Assembly: GCA_013397695.1 (NCBI GenBank)
Contig: VYZI01000193.1
Coordinates: forward strand, 510,661-574,660
Direction: 5' to 3'
Length of the DNA stretch: 64,000 nt
Origin: Centropus unirufus
Lineage: Eukaryota > Chordata > Aves > Cuculiformes > Centropidae
Part shown: positions 37,731 to 50,500 of the stretch, piece by piece
Layout of the letters: each line of letters starts with the position of its first letter
How positions within the stretch are numbered: position 1 is the first letter of the stretch
Notes under the pieces: generated by a model
The model's database searches: none
Told to the model about the DNA's origin: nothing
Seen by the model: only the letters and a program-made list of their open reading frames with translations
Made by a program: the position numbers and the translations under genes

Positions 37731-40700
37731 AGAACTAAGTTATTAAAAATAAATAGGGGAAAAAAAGAATTAATTGTGTCATCCTTCTCAAAGACGAGCA
37801 CATCTGTTCCTTGTCTTGCTGCTTTCAAGTGTAAAAATGACCTTTCACTGGTGGTGTCTTGATCTAGGCTCCAGTGATTATTCTAAACGCGGGAGAAAAC
37901 GTAGCTATACAAATAAGATCCGAATTATGAAAGAATGCTGAATAAAATTGCAAGTTAGTACAAGCATGTTTCTCTGAAGATACAGAATAATGCTGAACCC
38001 TGAAGTCGAGTGCTTGACTTATCCTGGATGGTAAAGGACGGAGTGAGACATCTCTTTCTGAAAGCATGTCTATAAAAATAATTTAACATTTGTGTTCATT
38101 AGTGGGAGCTTTAATCTGTGGTTCCAGGCAATAACTTATAATTCTCTATGATGAGCTAATGCACTACTCTGACTAATGTTTGATATTTTAAAAATAGAAT
38201 TGAGATTAGTGGAATTATGAGTTTGGATTTCATAATTAATTACTTGATTATAAATAGGTTAATTCCCCCCAGTTTCAATAGTAATTTAGTTTTCTAATTA
38301 ACAAAAAAAGGAACTAAATTGATGTTGGTTTTACATGGCCTTGAAATATGACTTGGAATTTAAAGCGTTTTACACATGTGCCATTCAACATTAAATATTA
38401 CCTATTAAAAATAGTTACTGAAAATTTTTAACAGTAAATATTAGTGGAAAAACCATCCATCATCTTTACAATGGTTGTGTTATATTTTGTGTTCCATCAG
38501 AATGTAATTCAATGTCGGAACTCTAATCCTCAAATAAAGACTTGTGTGGAATCCAAAATGAAACAGTTGCAAGGCTGTAAGTAGGACCCAGAAAAGCAAC
38601 ATTTTTTTTTTTAGTTCCCTTGTCTTCTTTATCCCTTCATTGCTGTTTCTACCATCTTACGATAGATTTTTAAATACCTACTATTCAGGCAGAGGCAAGT
38701 AATTACTATGTAAATCTTACTTTGAGTGCTATAGTGTAACTGTAGGCACAGAACTATAAAACAAAAGTTGAAGGTTCCTTTTAAGGAAGCTTACATGCTT
38801 GGATATAATCAGACAGTCACACTCTGAAGTATCTTAAAACCTTTGTTTGCTGTATAATGATTTTCCATTTTTGTATGGAATTATTTTGAACATTTCTGTG
38901 TGTTCTTTGAAGATGTGGCTATCTGTTCATGCCCTGCCAGTCCTAATGAGATTGTAATTTATGGCTACAGCTCCTAGATGAAACTAATGAGTACTATGCA
39001 GTACAGTTTTTATCACTTATATTTTTAAAGAATATTCAAGTGTGCTTCATTAAAAATATTCACATTGCTCAGAAAAAAACATCGTTATACTGTTTAGTAC
39101 TAGTGTTTAAAAACAATGCACGAAAGGACATGCTTAGTGTTGGTATTCCACTTTCAGAGCATTTCACATAGCATGCCTTACCAGTCAGAAATTTTCTTTG
39201 CTTTTCACAAAGCTGGGTTTGAGGCCCATAATGTTACTGGGAATGTTGAAAGGAAAACTTGGATTTATATCCAGCTAGTTCAATTTTGAATAGCTCTTCA
39301 GTACTGGAAGGCTAAGAACAATATGGCAAAGAGAATACAATATCCTGCAGGTGACTGACGGAGTTGAAACTATCATAGAATTTGAAGAGCCAACATGTCC
39401 AGATTATCTTCACTGACTTGATCTTCAGCATGAATGGATGTTATTCTGTTATAATCAGATTAGTAACTATATTAACAAACACAAAACTTCGTGACAGAAA
39501 GGTGATGAGCTTTCAGACTTTATTTCATCACATTTTGAAGGGTGTTGGTGGCGGAACTTCCTTTGCACATCTAGCCAAGTGTTCTGATAATGGTTTTGAT
39601 GCTACACTAGCAATTTTTGATCATTAGAAGTACCATGATATGATAGATTTAAATAAAAAGCTCTCCATTATATTTATTTCTGCTTATTCTCCAAGTTGTG
39701 CTTTCTGCTATGGATAACGTATTTGTGTCTGTATTCAGGTTATGTATTAACTGCACTACAAATCTAGAAGTGCCTAAATTGGCTTCCTAGGATCAAGTTT
39801 AGGTTAGAGAGGAGGAGAGTCACATTTATGTGGTGCTGTCTGATTTGAGGTCAGTATCAGTCAAGAGATTAGTGTCTGTTCATAGTCAACAGTATAATTG
39901 ACCTCTTCAGCCTGGGTTATACTGTTGAGTGTTCTGTAGCTTAAGACTTGTGCATATGTGTTTTCCCTGTGGGTTTTGTGTTCTTGATTATCCGACCCTT
40001 TTACTGCCTTAGTTGAAACTTAACCGCGCTGTTTAAGGGGAGGTGGTGATGGGAGTGGAAACGAAGGTGGGCATGATACTGACGGAGGCAATGACTGTAT
40101 CACACACCAGTGCCAGCTCCTAGTTGTTCCTAAGGTGTAACCAGTATGTAAGATATACTACCACCATTCACTAGTGGTACAATCACTTTGTGCTACTAGT
40201 TGTGGTACAAAGATCACATCTGAGAAAAGCCACAGTTGTGAAGCTGATTATACTTGGCCTGATCTGAGAACTTGTAGTGTTAAGTGCTAGTTACAACTTT
40301 CACTGGGGAAACACTGTTCTGATCCTGCCTGGGCAGTATTTTAAAGTACTTGCAGGAACATTGGTGATACAGTGAATTTACATTAAATGTTTGAGAAAAA
40401 CATGTGAGAAACATTGTGGGGTTTATTTTTCCATCTGGTTTCTTTACTTTAAGATTACATGGAACTGTCTCAGTCTTTAGGGCTTTTTCAGGTTTGCTAT
40501 GTAAAATGGCAGTGACTGCAAAGTCTGAGGCTTGAATTGGGCTTTTGATTGCTTCCTGTCAGTTAGTCCAGTGCAAGTGTGATAAAACAAATATTTCTAG
40601 TTATTATGCCAAAAATTTGAATCTGGAAACCATTAAGGAAGCAGCACAGATGCAGATGAAGTAGGCTTAGTGTGATGGCAAATGTTGGGAAGTGACTGTA

Positions 40701-42639
40701 GTGTTTTCCTTGAAAGAGACAATCTAATCCTTTGTCTCCAAATAACTTTCCTGATACTGTCCCGTGGTCAGACACTGTTTTAAGAGAAAAGTAATTAATG
40801 GGTTTCTGTTGCATTGAGTAATGTTCATCTGGGGAATCTAATCGCTCTAGGATAGGGTCTGATGGACCCTTACCGGATGGTGAGAGAAGTCTCTTCAGCT
40901 GGATTAGATGAGACTCTGCAAAATGTTTTCTTCTGTTTATGTAGGACTCTTTTCTCTTGGTTCATGCAGAGCTTAATGTAACCATTTCCTCTGTCTTGCA
41001 TGCACACAGGAGAGACCTGTGTAACCAGGAAAAGTTTTGGCTGCCTCAGGGAAGGTTGGATTCTCAACCTGGGATGATATACATAAATCAATGCACAGTG
41101 GGAGCTGCCTGGGGAAACTTTAGGGACTGTCCACAGTTCCCAGCTGGACAGGTCCTGCTTACCAGCTGCCTTGTTGTAAAGGCAGTTAGGAGTTCAGACA
41201 GTCACCATGCTGCACAAGGGGCTGATTTGAGAGATTTTATCTGAACGCTTCCTGGAGCATGCTGGAGCTGGTGAAGAAGTGTGCTGAGTGTGCACACAGA
41301 CAGACTTGATACCTAAGACTCTATAGAATGCACTTGAATTTCATTCTTTGTTTTTTGGTTTTTTTTCTCCACAACTATATATTATGTAGACTTTGCCACA
41401 GCATGGAGTATATTGGTTTAAACCACAATTTGGTAGTAGAATCAAGACAAAGGAACACACTTGGAAAAGCTTCTGGAAAAAGTTTATAGTATTTGGCCTT
41501 TTTGTGGAAGCACTGTTTGTCTTAAGTGCAGTTTCTGTACGAGTGTTTATTGCTTATGTTACAGCTATTGCCAGTAATAGCAAGTAATATTTCAAATAAT
41601 GTACTACATTTTCTAAAATTGGAAGTCTTTATTCTGATGACAACAATAGTGTGAAAGTGTTAGTTCTTCATCAAGACAGAGCAGTGGTAGAGTTGAGCAA
41701 TGGTAAATTGTAGCAGGCCCCTGAGCAATGAGGTCAGGCTGAGCAATGGTGGGACAGTATTGCCACAATAGTATCCTTCTCTCTTGGCCATCTGCTTTTA
41801 GCTGCTGTCCCAGATGAGACTTTGGGCTAGGTGGATCTTTGTTATTCTGCTAAGCTAATGCGAGACCAGGTAGGGCATGCAGCACTTGTATCTGCAAATT
41901 TAAAGAGAACAGCAGACTTAAAACTAAACAAACTCCAGGGTTGGAAAGTTCCTATATCCAGGGTATCCCTCTGATAAATGTTAGTGCAATAATTGAACAT
42001 AGCTGTACACGTAGCTCTCAAGTGCGCACACCAAGAGTGAAATCCTGTGAAACTTAAACTTTTCTGTACCAGAACTGGAGATATTTGGTATAGGGTAGCA
42101 GGCCAGCCTTACCAATACAAATGTTTTTTTTAGCATTTTGCCTCATGATGAGATGTAAGAGCTGTCTGGAAACAAGCTCAGAATGGAGTGCTTGTATTTT
42201 ATGAAAAGTATTAACAAATCATTAGGATATTTTATCTAGCTTTGAACTTGTTCAAAAAACTTGTTCCTAAACAGGGTAGGAGGCAAGTGTCTAAAGCAGG
42301 TGACTTGTGCAAGTCCCTTCCAGCTTTAACTACTCTCTAATTCTGCAATGTGACGTCTCTTCATACAAATCTGCCTGTGGTTCTCCCGTGGATGGAAATT
42401 CCAGAAGTACTGGAAGGAATAATACACTTTTCTCGGTGATCAGGGCACAGAAGAAGTGGGAGATATTGGTTCTGTGGTCTTTTTTGCTGGCTTACATGAG
42501 GTCTCGGTCATTTCTGTTCCCTGTGTCCTAACTGTCAGTACCTAGGGAAACCTACATGGAAGTTTCCATGTGCTCTGAGTGCCTGTACAACAGGAAATGG
42601 CTGGAAGAGCTGGTATGCCAGATCACACTCTCTGATACA

Positions 42640-42757
42640 CCTTCATTCTGTAGTAAATCATCCTTAGCCCTGCTCAACCAGCTCTCCTATGTGGGCCTTG
42701 AAGTCGGGTGTCCCTCCCTTAGATGTGTGCTCTAACCACCTGGCTGAGGAGAAAGTG
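42640..42757 (-). mobile_element. Probable ancient tRNA-derived SINE (MIR-like) remnant
   Basis: Read on the minus strand, the segment has an A-box-like TGGTTAGAGCAC (complement of 42727-42738) followed about 21 bases later by a B-box-like GACTTCAAGGCCC (complement of 42693-42705). This is the order and rough spacing of a tRNA-type pol III promoter. The 'ccaggtggttagagcac' context resembles old amniote SINEs, which I recall as having '...gtggttagagcac...gggttcaag...'. The sequence is too diverged to name a subfamily. It does not fold into an intact tRNA, so it is not called as a tRNA gene. Confidence 0.5.
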
Positions 42758-45700
42758 AGCACAGCATCACTGTTTCTGCTTCTTGGAAGTAGTTGTGATC
42801 CCTGTCACATATGACTTTTCCATTTCTCTTAGAGAGCTTTTTTAGTCTGCACGTGCTTAATCACATCTACTTAGAGCTGCAAAGCACTACACAGAAGGTG
42901 TTTGTCTACCCAGAATATGTGCCTTCTGTACATGGGGGAAATCTAGGAAATTCTAAGGCTGAATTGGGACTTGTGTGGTGTATTTGGGTATTTTTCTTCG
43001 TCCGGGGACTTTTTGATGCTAAAAACTGAATTGTTTTTAAGAATTTAGGTGGGATAAGGTGAGTTAGCATAAGTTTTAATATTAACTTTCCCACTATAAA
43101 GTTACAATCTGCTTTATTAATGGCAAAACTTTGTGTTACCATCCAATCCCCTGTGGATGTGAATAATTCAGCAACTGGAACATCAGTCCCCAATTTAATT
43201 TCCTAGAACAAGAGGTGATACTTCTCTAATTCAATTTATATTTGAAGACTAAACTTCACTTTGTACCACTGCTACTTAATATATACTACACGTGTCACAA
43301 AAGTACTTCTCATAAAATAAGAAAAACCCCTGAATTTGTTCTGTATGAGTGCAGCTCCTGGTTTGGATGTTGCATTTGTGAATAGGAAACATTGATTTGA
43401 TGTCACAAGTATTTTTAACAGGATTACAAAATGCAAATAGCATTATGTAAGACAGATTACCTATGGCTTTAATACAGGATTGTTTTTAAGCCAGAGGCTA
43501 CATTTTGCTGGGTTATGTGTGTTTGTTTATAACCAAGCACATTAGGATTAGGCTCCGCTGAATACTATTTTTCAAATCCTTGATATTTTAGGTTAGAAGA
43601 CTTAATTTTTTTATTCTTTTTTTTCAAATTATGAACTTTAAATCTGAATTGGGATTATTTTTTTAAATAGCTTTCAAGGTGGATGACTTCTTTGTTTAGG
43701 ATCATTACAATCTGACTTGTTTAGGTAAAATTGGAAATTGCTGTTGTCCACCGTACCACGTATGACCTTTTTCCTGAGGCAGGGAGCCACTTGGTTCAAA
43801 AACAACACAAAAGACCTAATGCATTTCCTGCATGGCAGAATGTATCTGGACAACAAGTCACATTGCCAAGCAAATCACTGAAATGTTAGTTTTGTGCTGC
43901 ACCAGAAGGAAAATCTTACAGGCAGTTGAACTCCAAATTTCTAAAAGGCCTCGTGTGTAAAGAACCACAAGTTCTTGACCTTTTAGTGAATGAAATTTCA
44001 GGAAGTTTACAGAGCTGGCACAGAGCAGCTTCATGTGACTCTGCATTGTCATTGCTTTATGCTCTGAATGCCTGAAATGTGCCACTCCCCATTAGACACA
44101 AGAAAGGATCTTACAAAGGTAATGTTTCCTTTTGGAAAGCTAAAATGTTTGATGTACTCAGCGGCCAAAGTTCCCTGTTTAACAGACTTAATTGGAAACA
44201 TGGTTTTTTTTTTTGTCCCCCAAACTAGTTTCTGGGTTTTTATTTCACTGTGGCTTATGCCCAGTTTCATTCAAATATGTTGACATCTAGTTTGAGTACC
44301 AGATTTCTTCTAGCCCTTTAGTACCCTGGTGTTTTTCCCAGGGAAACACTTGGCTCAGTTTCCTGCATTACAAGGTGCATTTAATATGTACAGGCCAAAG
44401 AAGAAAGAGCAAAAACTTAAGAAGGGATTAGAAAAAGAATTTAAGCACTGGTGAAGTGTTCCTATTGTGCATAAATTTGCAAGCAGAAAAACCCAACCCA
44501 ACCTGTATCTTGCATGTAGATACTTTCTTCCTTCTATTTTAAAGAATAAAGGTTTTCTTGCTCTCTGGGTATTGTGTTTACATGTCTTACTACACCTAGG
44601 TAGTTTTCCCATTGGCTTAGTTTTCATTTCAGTAGAGCACAGTTCTATGAGTACCAAAATGTAGCTACAAAATCCTACAGGCCATATGGAGTTTGAATGT
44701 TATGGAGATAATCGGAGCCTGTCCTTTTAGATGATAAAATCCTGTTGTATACTCCATCTGCCATTTCTAGGTCATGTTTGGAGAGATACTGATGCGCTCC
44801 ACAGGGAAATTATTATTTCTGAGAGAGCTGAGAAGGGGGATGCTGACTTTCAGGATTTTGGGATGGTAAAATTTAGATTTAATGCACCTTAAGAAAAGTT
44901 CCTTTTAAGTGATTACATACAATTTATGTTCGAAGAGATAAAAATACAATGGTGTGTGAACTTAGATGTTCCTCACATACCAGGGAAGAGCTGAGAAAGC
45001 CCATAGCTTCCTGATAAGCTCAGCTCACTGTATCCATCAGTTTTGAAGTAGCAAAGAATTGGTCCCAAAGGCAGTGTGTGCTTGTCTCCTAAACGACAGT
45101 CTGATCAAGGTCACACCCGTGATTCACACAGCTTTCACATATCCCCTCTTGAATATAAGGGACCAGGGTGGGTAACGCTTTCTCATTGTGCTCATGATCT
45201 GTCTTCTGAAGTGCAGAACCAGGGAAGAAGGACAGCATTTAGAATGGGAGAATGAATTAATAAAGTCATTCAGCGGCTTGCTCCAGACAGTAGTGATACA
45301 GTCATTTCCTTTAGGAGAAAACAAAGTGTGGGTATTTCCATTGTAACAGGATTATTCAGTGGTGGTAAAACGTATTTCAGTAACTAAGTTCTTTCCAAAA
45401 AGAAATTGCAGTGACATATGGGATACAAATAACAGTTTTTTTGAATAAAGGTGTTCTTCTAGCTCTTCTAGTGAAGACTTTAACATTTGTCACATCAAGT
45501 TATATTTAGTTGCATAGATGTGTCTTGGTTTTGAGTGCTTTCCTCCGTTGTCAAATTTGGCATTTATTAGTAAATTAATTTATCTTTAGGATTGATTTTT
45601 TTTTTTTTAAATCCTGTGTCATTTTTACATCTCTTTAAAGAAATCTGATTGGTTTTAGTGGGTGGGTAATCTCAGTGAATGAATGGGACTGTCTGGTTCT

Positions 45701-47470
45701 CAGAATAAATTGTCTGTTGACATAACGCAGTCCAGAGCTTCTCATGTGTGCTTCCTTCTCCGTAACTAAGCATGTCTCTCCCATGCTCGCCTCTAGGAGC
45801 AAAATACCTTGATGAATCCAAGGATCTGAGGTGACATAGCCCCTGAATACCATCGCCGATTCTTGGCTTTTCTAGCATGTACCTTGAAATATGTGTGCAG
45901 TGAAAGGTGAAACAGTGCTGTGATGGAACAGTAGAAGGAAAGCATCATCACTTCCCAGGGTGACTGCACTGCTGGAAGAAATGGCCCACTTCTCTATTGC
46001 CTGCACTCTTCCTGAGGTACAGGTGTTGGCTTTGGTCTTGCTCCTTCTTATGTGTCTTGTAACCTGTGCTGCCTTTTGGTTGGCAGTCGGCAGAGCACAC
46101 AAGCTGCGAGCTTGCCTAGAATGAAGTGTGATGCAGGGGGAGGTTTGACTTCCTCAAGTCAGAAAATATTTCCTCTCCTTGGTACAGGTGAGCTAGTAGA
46201 GCTGCTGCAAATACAGCAAGGTTCTAGCAAGTTCCTTACTACCTTCATCTCACACCAGTACGTACATTGAAGGTGTTTTTCTTTCTCTCAGAGCAGAAGG
46301 GCACCTGTCTACCCGTAGAGGGTGGAACCCCTGGTCTGGCAGCTCTAAAAAATTTAAGTCTGCACACTGAATTTAATCTTCCTGGTTTCAGTCTTTCCTT
46401 GGAGAGGCTGACATGTTCCCTGACCAAAAGGTCACAGGTTTGTTCTGTGCTGTGGATGTGAGTATAGTGATGATCTAGCCTTCTGTTTTCTAAAGCTATG
46501 TTAAATGAGCACGCCCCAGCCTATGTTACTGCTTACTCAGCCTGTTCCGAGAATTCCAACAATCAGCTATAGATATCCTCTAATTCCACTGTGAAATGAA
46601 AGAGAATGGGTGGCCAAAAACCTCCTGACAGGAGCTGTTTTGCTTCGAATGGTGCAGATGAAGCATCCTAACCCAGTAAGCAGGGAGCTTTACTCCTGTA
46701 GCCACAGGTCTTTGTTCCCTTTTCTGACAGATTGCATATCCTTTCATCTCTATGATTAGCAGATCTTCTGCTGCACTCAGTCTGAAATGGTAAGTCTACA
46801 TCTAGCTGATGTTGGTCTGTCTTGCATTTAGGAAGTCACTGCGCAAACATATTTAGCTGTCTTTATGTCCAAGCTTGGGCATAATGGTCAGCAACAAGCC
46901 ACAATAAATTAATTTGCAGGTTGCTGGCAACTCCAGTCCCTTTGTCAGAGATGTAAGAAAAACAGAAGTGTTAAATTTATTACAAGAGGGAATATTTAGC
47001 AGAAAATATTTTCTTTTTCTCAGTGGCAAGTGGTGCCTTTAATACAATCTCTTCCACGATCATTTTGTGAAAGTTGGATTCTGTTAGTTCATCATGTTTT
47101 TTGGTGAGTCTTGATGAGAAAGTACCTGTATCCTAAAGCCATTTTTGCAGACCTCTGTCTATTAAAAAAATAGTCTATTAAGCTTATACTGTGGTATTTC
47201 TAACAAGAGAAATAACAGTTTCTATACATGAGAGAAAAGAGGAGACTGGAAGATTGTTTTCTAAAATGTTTTCTAGTGTGACTCTGGGTTTTTTCCTGAG
47301 ATTTCAAGGAGGAAAGGGGTTTTTGTGGGATGGCAAAGAGTACACTCCAAATGCAGCTGCATCATGGGTTTATACTGTAATTATCACATATGTATATCTA
47401 GTATACATAAAAAAATCATGTTATATTTTTTGCTTTCCTGGTACTTGGTCTGGGTGCTTTTTTTTTCTTT

Positions 47471-47548
47471 TCCTAGAGAGGAGGGTTGCACTTTCTTTTC
47501 CTAGAGAGGAGGGTTCCTTTTTTTTTTCCTAGAGAGGAGGGTTGCACT
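47471..47548. repeat. 28-bp tandem repeat, three copies
   Basis: Copies of tcctagagaggagggtt start at 47471, 47499 and 47527, an exact 28-base period. Each is separated by a T/C-rich spacer. The first and third copies share the extension gcact, and the second has lost it to a T-run. Confidence 0.9.
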
Positions 47549-50500
47549 GAACTTCCTTAGAAACTCTAACCATAAACTAAAAATTTAGTACTTGATATTT
47601 TCTTTAATTCAGAATTCATTGTATAGCTAATTTCTTATGACTTTCTTATGACTTTTTTTTTGTCTGCTGACTTTGCACTGCAAGGCCCTTCCTGAGTTAG
47701 TTGTGATCAGTCCTTGTCTTTACAGCTAGAATGATCTGGGGACACCCGAAGGCTGAGAGGTTGCTCCTTTTCCAGGTAATTTCTGAATACATGGAATGCC
47801 ATAAGCCTAAGCATGGATCCCTGCAGAACTTCATTCCTTGTATGATATGATTACCTAGGTAAAATTTTGAAGATACACATAATAACCAGTCAGTAATGAA
47901 GGCTGTACCTTGTGTTTTTGACTTGCCCTGACTTAACAGCTGGTCTGCATTTAGGAACCAGGGTTCAATAGTGATACCTGCAGCTAGATTCTTTCTCAGT
48001 CTCCTGGTTGTTGTGGTTTTGACTTAGGACTTTGGTGTCCTAAAACAGACTAAAGTAGCTGGACACCAATAACTCTAAGCTACCTGAACTTGGAATGGGG
48101 AGTAGGGAGAAAAGTGTGTGAGGAATGACACAGATGAGATCTCTTCTATGTGGTAGCTTACTGGAAATAGTTGGGAGGAAAAAACATAACTGTGCAAATC
48201 ATTGTATTTTTTTCAAGGTCTAATAGTATATTATGTTAGGATTTAAAATGTATTTTAATAGAGTAATTTAATGTCTGATAGCTGATTTTTCCCCCATCTT
48301 TGATAGCAAAGCATTTTTAATGCTTGATTCATATTTTAAATAAACCTTTTTTTAACAGGAAAATGCATGCCTGGACTGGCTTACCATTACTGTTTTAACT
48401 ACTTATGGCATAAATATGCAATTCAAAAGCATATGATTAATCTATGATAGTTGAAGATGAGATCACTTTGCATTCATTCCTTTATCAAGTGTTACTTGCC
48501 ATTGCATCATAAAAGCAGAAAACCTAAGAAGTGTAAAGCTTGCAAAAAGTCTAGGAGTCTGTGTAGTGATAGTGTATTGTTTTGGGTGTTTGAGCCACTA
48601 CCAGGTCCCAAAATCCGGCTGTGGAAGCGGGGAAAGCAGCAGCTCAGGCTGTGGGGCAGAGCCTCCTGCCAGGGAGAAAATGGCTTGTCTCGGTGCTCTC
48701 CAAGAGGATGCTTGGCTTCTAAATGCGCTTCCAACCTTTTCTTGTATCAAAATAGCTGTAACTTCAGGGCAGCCTGACCACATCGCCCTTCTAAGTAGTC
48801 ATGTTGAGAACTCTGACTGATTCAGACTTCTTTTTAAACAGTTGCATGTGTAGAGACTCTTCTGGTTTTGCAGTGCACTGGTTCTGTGCTGACTGGCTGG
48901 ACTGGCACTAATTCTTTTCTATAATGTCATCTTTGGGGGGTGTATCTTTTTCTCTTATGATTCAAGTTTCCAGTAAGTTGCAAATGGGCACCTTTGTTCT
49001 TTTTCCTCCCCCTCCTTTCCTTAGTCATTGTAAGTGTGTTAAGGTTTCACTGGGCAGGACAGTGAGAAAGAGCAGAGACTTGGAGGCAATCAGAGGTGGA
49101 AGCCTCAGTGCTCTTAAGGGATGGTTAAGTGACTGGTAACATACGGATAACAAAAGATTTCTTTCAAAGAGTTGTGTGGAAGAAGCAGAGAACTAAAAAT
49201 GTTTTCAGCTGTTCTGAGAGAGGAAACAGACTGCAGACTAGAAAACTGTGGAAAAAAAAAAAGAAAGGAAAAACTCATGGAGAAAATTGTTGTCTTAAGG
49301 ACAAAATTTAAAATAAGAGCAAGAAAATACCTTTGCATCGTATCTTTTCAATATGTTTACATGATAATGTACACTTCTATGTAAGTGAACATCAATTTTG
49401 GGACAGAGCATTTTGTGTGGAGCAGTGTGCTATTTTCGTTCTCATTTGAGTGGACTCTTGAATTAGCAAATTCTCTCTAGAAAGAGAGGATCAATCGGCA
49501 GTTTCAATTCTTTTATTTGTTATTACAGACTAGCGTATGTCTGAATGTATCAGGATAATCAAAGCCATAGCCTTCTCAAAATGTAGTAGGTGGAGGGAGT
49601 TTCAGTTTTCCTGTATCTGGACTTCAGATTAGAAAGGCAAAGGGTTGCTAGCTTGAAGAGGTGGCCAATAGAATATGAAGCAATTGACTTAATGCATTTA
49701 GACATCTGAATGGCCTGGAAAGATGTGTAAATGTTCCCCAAAACTTGAATTAAAATTACCTTGTCAGCATCTTCTAGGAAGCAGCTGGGGAAGTGTAGGT
49801 ACTGTGGATAGACAGGTTTGTAGAGAGTTTGTATTCCTGAGAAACAGTGCTGGAGATAATGGATAAACCTATTGGATAGCATATTTTGTCGGAAAAGACT
49901 TTTTATAGATAATTTTCCTATTTATTTCCTCAGTTTGCTCTAGGGTTTTAAATCATGCTGCATCTCAATTGATCTACTCTTATCAGCAGATGTTCTGCTT
50001 GTTCTCAACTCTCCTTTACCATTATTTCCTTATTAATCAGTGCAGCCAATATTTTTAATGAGAGTATTAGTATTCTAAACATGCTTAAGATCTGAGCTGC
50101 TGTGGTCAATTGGAGAACAAATGATTTCTCACTCCCCCCTCACCCTCTCACTGCCAATTACTTTGTGATGTTGAGAGAGGATGAGTTAGGTTGTCCAGCC
50201 AGCCCAGGAACAGGTGATGAAGAAGAGCTCAAAAAGAAACCAGTGGGCAAAAATACCCTGGAGAAGCTGGCTCCAGTCTGAGGCCAAGCTGGGCACACTC
50301 AGCTGCTCCTGAAATGGTAATTATGTGAAATACTTCAACCTGTGCTTAAAATACCTGGTGTGGGCCTGGCTCTTTAGAGTCTCTGTCCTCTGACAGAGGT
50401 TGGCATCACATTGTTCATGCATAGTTTCTAGAAAAGCATCAGTTCTTGCTTTAATAAAGCTTGTTGAGATTAAAGTTGCCTTTGCAGATGAAGGGAGAGG

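Noticed and set aside
42693..42738. Possible functional tRNA gene on the minus strand.
   Set aside because: The A- and B-box-like motifs are diverged and no complete cloverleaf or anticodon arm can be drawn, so a SINE remnant fits better.
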